Assembly (NCBI GenBank): GCA_034331105.1
Contig: JAXQGB010000010.1
Span: forward strand, 23,372-87,371
Source: Caenicola sp034331105
GTDB lineage: Bacteria; Synergistota; Synergistia; Synergistales; Synergistaceae
Reading direction: 5' to 3'
DNA length: 64,000 bases
Made by a program: the position numbers and the translations under genes. Below, one piece after another: positions 61,182 to 64,000 of this stretch (the stretch's first letter is position 1; every line of letters begins with the position of its first letter). Under the pieces are notes generated by a model. It worked only from the letters and a program-made list of their open reading frames with translations. It had not been told where the DNA came from and did no database searches.

Positions 61182-63539
61182 ATGTTTGCAGAAAAAGCAT
61201 CATACAACAGCCTTGAGATAAAAAAGATAATCCCCCTCATATCTAAATACTGCAGGAGCGAAATAGGCGAAGAAGCTGCCTTTGGGGCTGTTCCCGCACA
61301 AAATTTTGACGAGCTGAATACAAGGCAGGAGCTGTTCCTGTCGATAGAAGACTACAGGGAGAAAAAGGGCGAGCTTCCATGGCAGAATGGTCTGGCCCCT
61401 GTGACTCCAATGCTTGCAGAGGCAGATGAAACAGGCTTCCTAACGGGCGAAGAACTCCTGAAGATACGCCATCTCATAAAACTCTCCATGAAACTCAAAG
61501 AGATCCTTAACTCAGAAAAAGAAAAATATCCGGTTTTCTCTTTGATCACGAAGGAAATAAGAGACTTTACCGATGAGATAGAAAGGCTCTCTGTCATTGA
61601 CGATGACGGCAGGCTATACGACTCCGCATCCGAAAAGCTCAAAAATGTCAGGGAGAAGATCAAGGAACTCAGGGAGACCATACGCAGGAAGGGACATGCT
61701 CTGATAAACGACCCTTCGATATCTGGAATGCTTCAGGAGAGGGTCATGACAATAAGGAACGGAAGGTACACATTTCTTGTCAGGCCGGATGCCCTGAGCA
61801 TATTCCCGGGTACGGTAATAGACCGATCGGTCTCAGGCAACAGCGTTTATATGGAACCAAACTCCATGATAAGGCTCAACAATGAATTCACCTCATGCCG
61901 GAACTCTGAGATCTATGAAGAACAGAGGATACTGCGCGAACTTACTGTAAGGATACAGAAAAAGACAAAAGGGATACTGGATGCCGAAAAAGTGATCGGT
62001 ACTATTGACCTCTTCTATGCTCTCTCGGAGAAAAGGCGTCTTGAAAGATGGACGATGCCGGAGCTATCTCAGAAGACGAATTTCAGCTTCAAAAAGGCCA
62101 GGCACCCTCTGCTTTTCGACAAAGCAGTGCCAATTGACATCGGATGCGGAGATAAATACAGGATACTTGTTATCACAGGTCCAAACACCGGCGGAAAAAC
62201 TGTAGCACTGAAGACTGCAGGCGTATGCGTGATCCTTGGCTGGATGGGATTTCCGATCCCTGCTGCCGAAGGATCTGTGCTTGGCATAATTGATGAGCTC
62301 TTCGCCGATATCGGAGATGAACAGAGTATAGAACAGAGCCTTTCAACCTTCAGTGCGCATGTCAAACATGTAACTGAGATACTTGGAGGAGCAGGTCCGA
62401 ATTCACTGGTGCTGCTTGATGAACTGGGAGCAGGAACAGACCCCGAAGAGGGGGCGGCGCTCGGCATAGCGATCCTTGACTGGCTTAGGGAGAAAAAGAC
62501 ACTTGTGCTCGCTACCACGCACCACAACCCGATCAAGAGGTTTGCTCTTGCAACTGCTTCTATCGAGACGGCGAGCGTTGAATTCGATATAGCCACTCTG
62601 TCCCCGACCTACAAGATACTCACAGGTATCCCCGGAAGGAGCAACGCCCTTCTGATAGCCGGCAAGCTCGGCATGCCCCGCGAAGTCATAAAAAGGGCGG
62701 AGCAGGCCATCAGCGGCAAGGAGATCTCCATGGAAGACCTGATAGCCGAACTCCACGGTAAGCGCGCAAAACTCGAAAGAGAAAGCATAGAGGTAGAAAA
62801 CTCACTCAAAAAACTTGAAAAGCTTAAAAAAGACTATGAAGAAAAGGTCAAAGAAATAGAAGAAAAACGCGACACTCTCATAGCCAAAGCCGACAAGAAA
62901 GCTCTCAGCATAGTTAAAAACGCAGAAGATTCTGCAAGGGCACTTATTAAAAACCTCGAATCGGCCGATGCAGAGTCGACCGCAAGACGCGAACTGGAAA
63001 AGAAGAGAAGCCACTTCCACAAGATAGAAAGATCTGCTGATCAGAGGGAAGAGAAAAAAATAACCGAACAGTCCGTGGCAGCAAAGAAGGAGACCCTCAA
63101 AGAGGGGGACACTGTGAGGATAATCGGCACAAAGGGTGTTGCCACAGTACTCCAGGTCAAAGGCAAAAAGATCCTCGTGCAGGCTGGTCCTGCTGAGGTC
63201 GAAGTTCCCATAACAAAACTGAGTCTGGTCCCGCAGAAGGAGATCCCAAAGGCTCCCCCTTCCGTACAGGTCAAAGTCTCCCGCCCGACTGGAGTCCCCA
63301 GCGAGATAATGGTCCGTGGCATGACGATAGACGAGGCGATACCAATGGTCGAACAGTACCTTGACCAGGCCTACAGGGCCGGTTACGATACAGTAACGGT
63401 CATCCACGGCCGCGGAGAGGGCATATTAAGAAGAGAAGTACAGGAACTCTGCAAAAGGACTCCCTACATAATAGAGCACAACCTCGGAGGCCCTCACGAC
63501 GGGGGGTATGGGGTTACCATCGTCCGCTTTCGCAAATAA
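61182..63539 (+). CDS. mutS2: MutS2 (ribosome rescue/anti-recombination ATPase)
   Basis: A 785-residue MutS2. Core and lever domains are followed by an ABC-type ATPase with Walker A GPNTGGKT (333-340), Walker B LVLLDELGAGTDP and ATTHH; a long coiled coil (about 515-600) and a C-terminal Smr domain (from about 705). The Smr nuclease motif LDLRG appears as IMVRG here, lacking the acidic residue, while HGRGEG is kept; endonuclease activity may be lost. ATG 61182 is chosen; TTG 61173 would overlap the cvpA stop. Recent work in other bacteria links MutS2 to collided ribosomes. Confidence 0.95.
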   Translation: MFAEKASYNSLEIKKIIPLISKYCRSEIGEEAAFGAVPAQNFDELNTRQELFLSIEDYREKKGELPWQNGLAPVTPMLAEADETGFLTGEELLKIRHLIKLSMKLKEILNSEKEKYPVFSLITKEIRDFTDEIERLSVIDDDGRLYDSASEKLKNVREKIKELRETIRRKGHALINDPSISGMLQERVMTIRNGRYTFLVRPDALSIFPGTVIDRSVSGNSVYMEPNSMIRLNNEFTSCRNSEIYEEQRILRELTVRIQKKTKGILDAEKVIGTIDLFYALSEKRRLERWTMPELSQKTNFSFKKARHPLLFDKAVPIDIGCGDKYRILVITGPNTGGKTVALKTAGVCVILGWMGFPIPAAEGSVLGIIDELFADIGDEQSIEQSLSTFSAHVKHVTEILGGAGPNSLVLLDELGAGTDPEEGAALGIAILDWLREKKTLVLATTHHNPIKRFALATASIETASVEFDIATLSPTYKILTGIPGRSNALLIAGKLGMPREVIKRAEQAISGKEISMEDLIAELHGKRAKLERESIEVENSLKKLEKLKKDYEEKVKEIEEKRDTLIAKADKKALSIVKNAEDSARALIKNLESADAESTARRELEKKRSHFHKIERSADQREEKKITEQSVAAKKETLKEGDTVRIIGTKGVATVLQVKGKKILVQAGPAEVEVPITKLSLVPQKEIPKAPPSVQVKVSRPTGVPSEIMVRGMTIDEAIPMVEQYLDQAYRAGYDTVTVIHGRGEGILRREVQELCKRTPYIIEHNLGGPHDGGYGVTIVRFRK

Positions 63540-63668
63540 AAAATTGGGATTTATAGCGATGCTAACTTAGCAAAGCTTGCGGAGCCCTCCTTCGACGTAT
63601 TGATATACGCCTTCGGAAGGCTCCGCTGCGTGTTGTGTCGTTATCACTCGCTCTAAATCCCAATTTTT
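63539..63668. repeat. Nested palindromic repeat, copy C
   Basis: Starts at the last base of the mutS2 stop. Outer arms 63539-63559 and 63648-63668 (AAAAATTGGGATTTA-TAGCGA type) pair at 20 of 21 positions. Inner arms are CGGAGCC and GGCTCCG around CGTAT-TGAT-ATACG. Left block AGCGATGCTAACTT and right block TGTTGTGTCGTTATC match copy A, while the arm sequences are unrelated to copy A. It can act as the mutS2 terminator. Confidence 0.8.
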
Positions 63669-63684
63669 GCAATTGGGGCATTTC

Positions 63685-63740
63685 GCGGCGCTGACTTAGC
63701 AAGGCTTGCGTGTCCTCGCTTCGACGTATTGATGGTACTT
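63685..63740. repeat. Nested palindromic repeat, partial copy D
   Basis: GCGGCGCTGACTTAGCAAGGCTTGCG and TTCGACGTATTGAT (given in two parts) match the left half of copy C closely; the right half is missing. It is in the same orientation as copy C, 17 bases after it. Confidence 0.7.
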
Positions 63741-64000
63741 TTGCGAAGTGCGGCATGAAGATGCCGCGCAAAGCTGCGACAGTATCTGTCGCGGGAAGCG
63801 GTTGGAAAGCAATTGTTAAGATATAAGGACCAACTGATTTGCCATCGATTTGCAATTGATTCCCAATAGACTCCCGGCGGGTGCTCGCCACGCCCGCCCT
63901 TACGACTGCTTGCCAACCGCTCGTATCATGAAATATATTTACCAGAGAGATAACAGAAGAATAAAAGTAAGCGTCTTTTCATAATCATGGTCATTTGGGT
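63741..64000. other. Intergenic end of window with small hairpins
   Basis: No gene can be supported. Two perfect short hairpins follow copy D: GCGGCAT-GAAG-ATGCCGC (63750-63767) and GCGACAG-TAT-CTGTCGC (63776-63792). The rest to 64000 shows nothing I recognise. Confidence 0.5.

Overview
The window reads as a chromosomal segment of an anaerobic, diderm, amino-acid- and organic-acid-fermenting bacterium. Evidence for a diderm: an LpxL/HtrB-type acyltransferase. Evidence for anaerobic life: a flavodiiron protein, a 2[4Fe-4S] ferredoxin, an oxygen-labile class I two-subunit fumarase, a ferredoxin-domain PreA-like reductase and a sodium-pumping methylmalonyl-CoA decarboxylase. The mix of TRAP and TAXI transporters with propionate-type energy conservation suggests Synergistota, but this is an inference from gene content and not a proven assignment. 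I saw no rRNA, tRNA, CRISPR array, intact insertion sequence or prophage gene.

Layout. 1-5.3 kb: envelope genes (LTA-synthase-like sulfatase-fold transferase, membrane GT2, LplT-like MFS protein) and a class II aldolase. 5.4-9.9 kb: thiamine salvage, with a TPP riboswitch plus terminator in front of cytX-thiM-thiE-thiD, then a small ferredoxin gene and thiT facing the other way. 10.4-13.7 kb: NhaC antiporter, a small membrane protein and a flavodiiron protein. 14.1-20.3 kb: a complete succinate-side propionate module (split B12 mutase, epimerase, biotin-dependent Na+ decarboxylase), where decarboxylation is coupled to Na+ export and NhaC can exchange Na+ for H+.

20.3-36.4 kb is the accessory region: nested palindromic repeats; a GntR regulator with matching palindromic operators at its own promoter and at the next promoter; a catabolic cluster (DUF2848, cupin, PreA-like reductase, TRAP transporter, nitrilase-family amidohydrolase, MFS transporter); a duplicated MFS gene with a truncated nitrilase fragment between the copies; a class I fumarase; and a TAXI-type TRAP transporter behind a 16-bp perfect palindrome. 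Several of these genes (dctQMP and the first MFS copy) are visibly AT-rich beside GC-richer neighbours, which suggests transfer.

36.4-63.5 kb is mostly housekeeping: LpxL-like, RNase-H-fold protein, YerC, ProRS, MnmE, aminotransferase, YhaM-like exoribonuclease, pseudouridine synthase, DUF1847, rpsO-pnp-dut-thrS, an exported metallophosphoesterase, infC-rpmI-rplT, KtrB-KtrA, pheS-pheT, a coiled-coil protein, ZapA-like, CvpA-like and MutS2. The end carries another copy of the nested palindromic repeat. Two genes appear to begin with the rare codon AUA (infC, where non-AUG starts are expected, and the LplT-like gene, where they are not).
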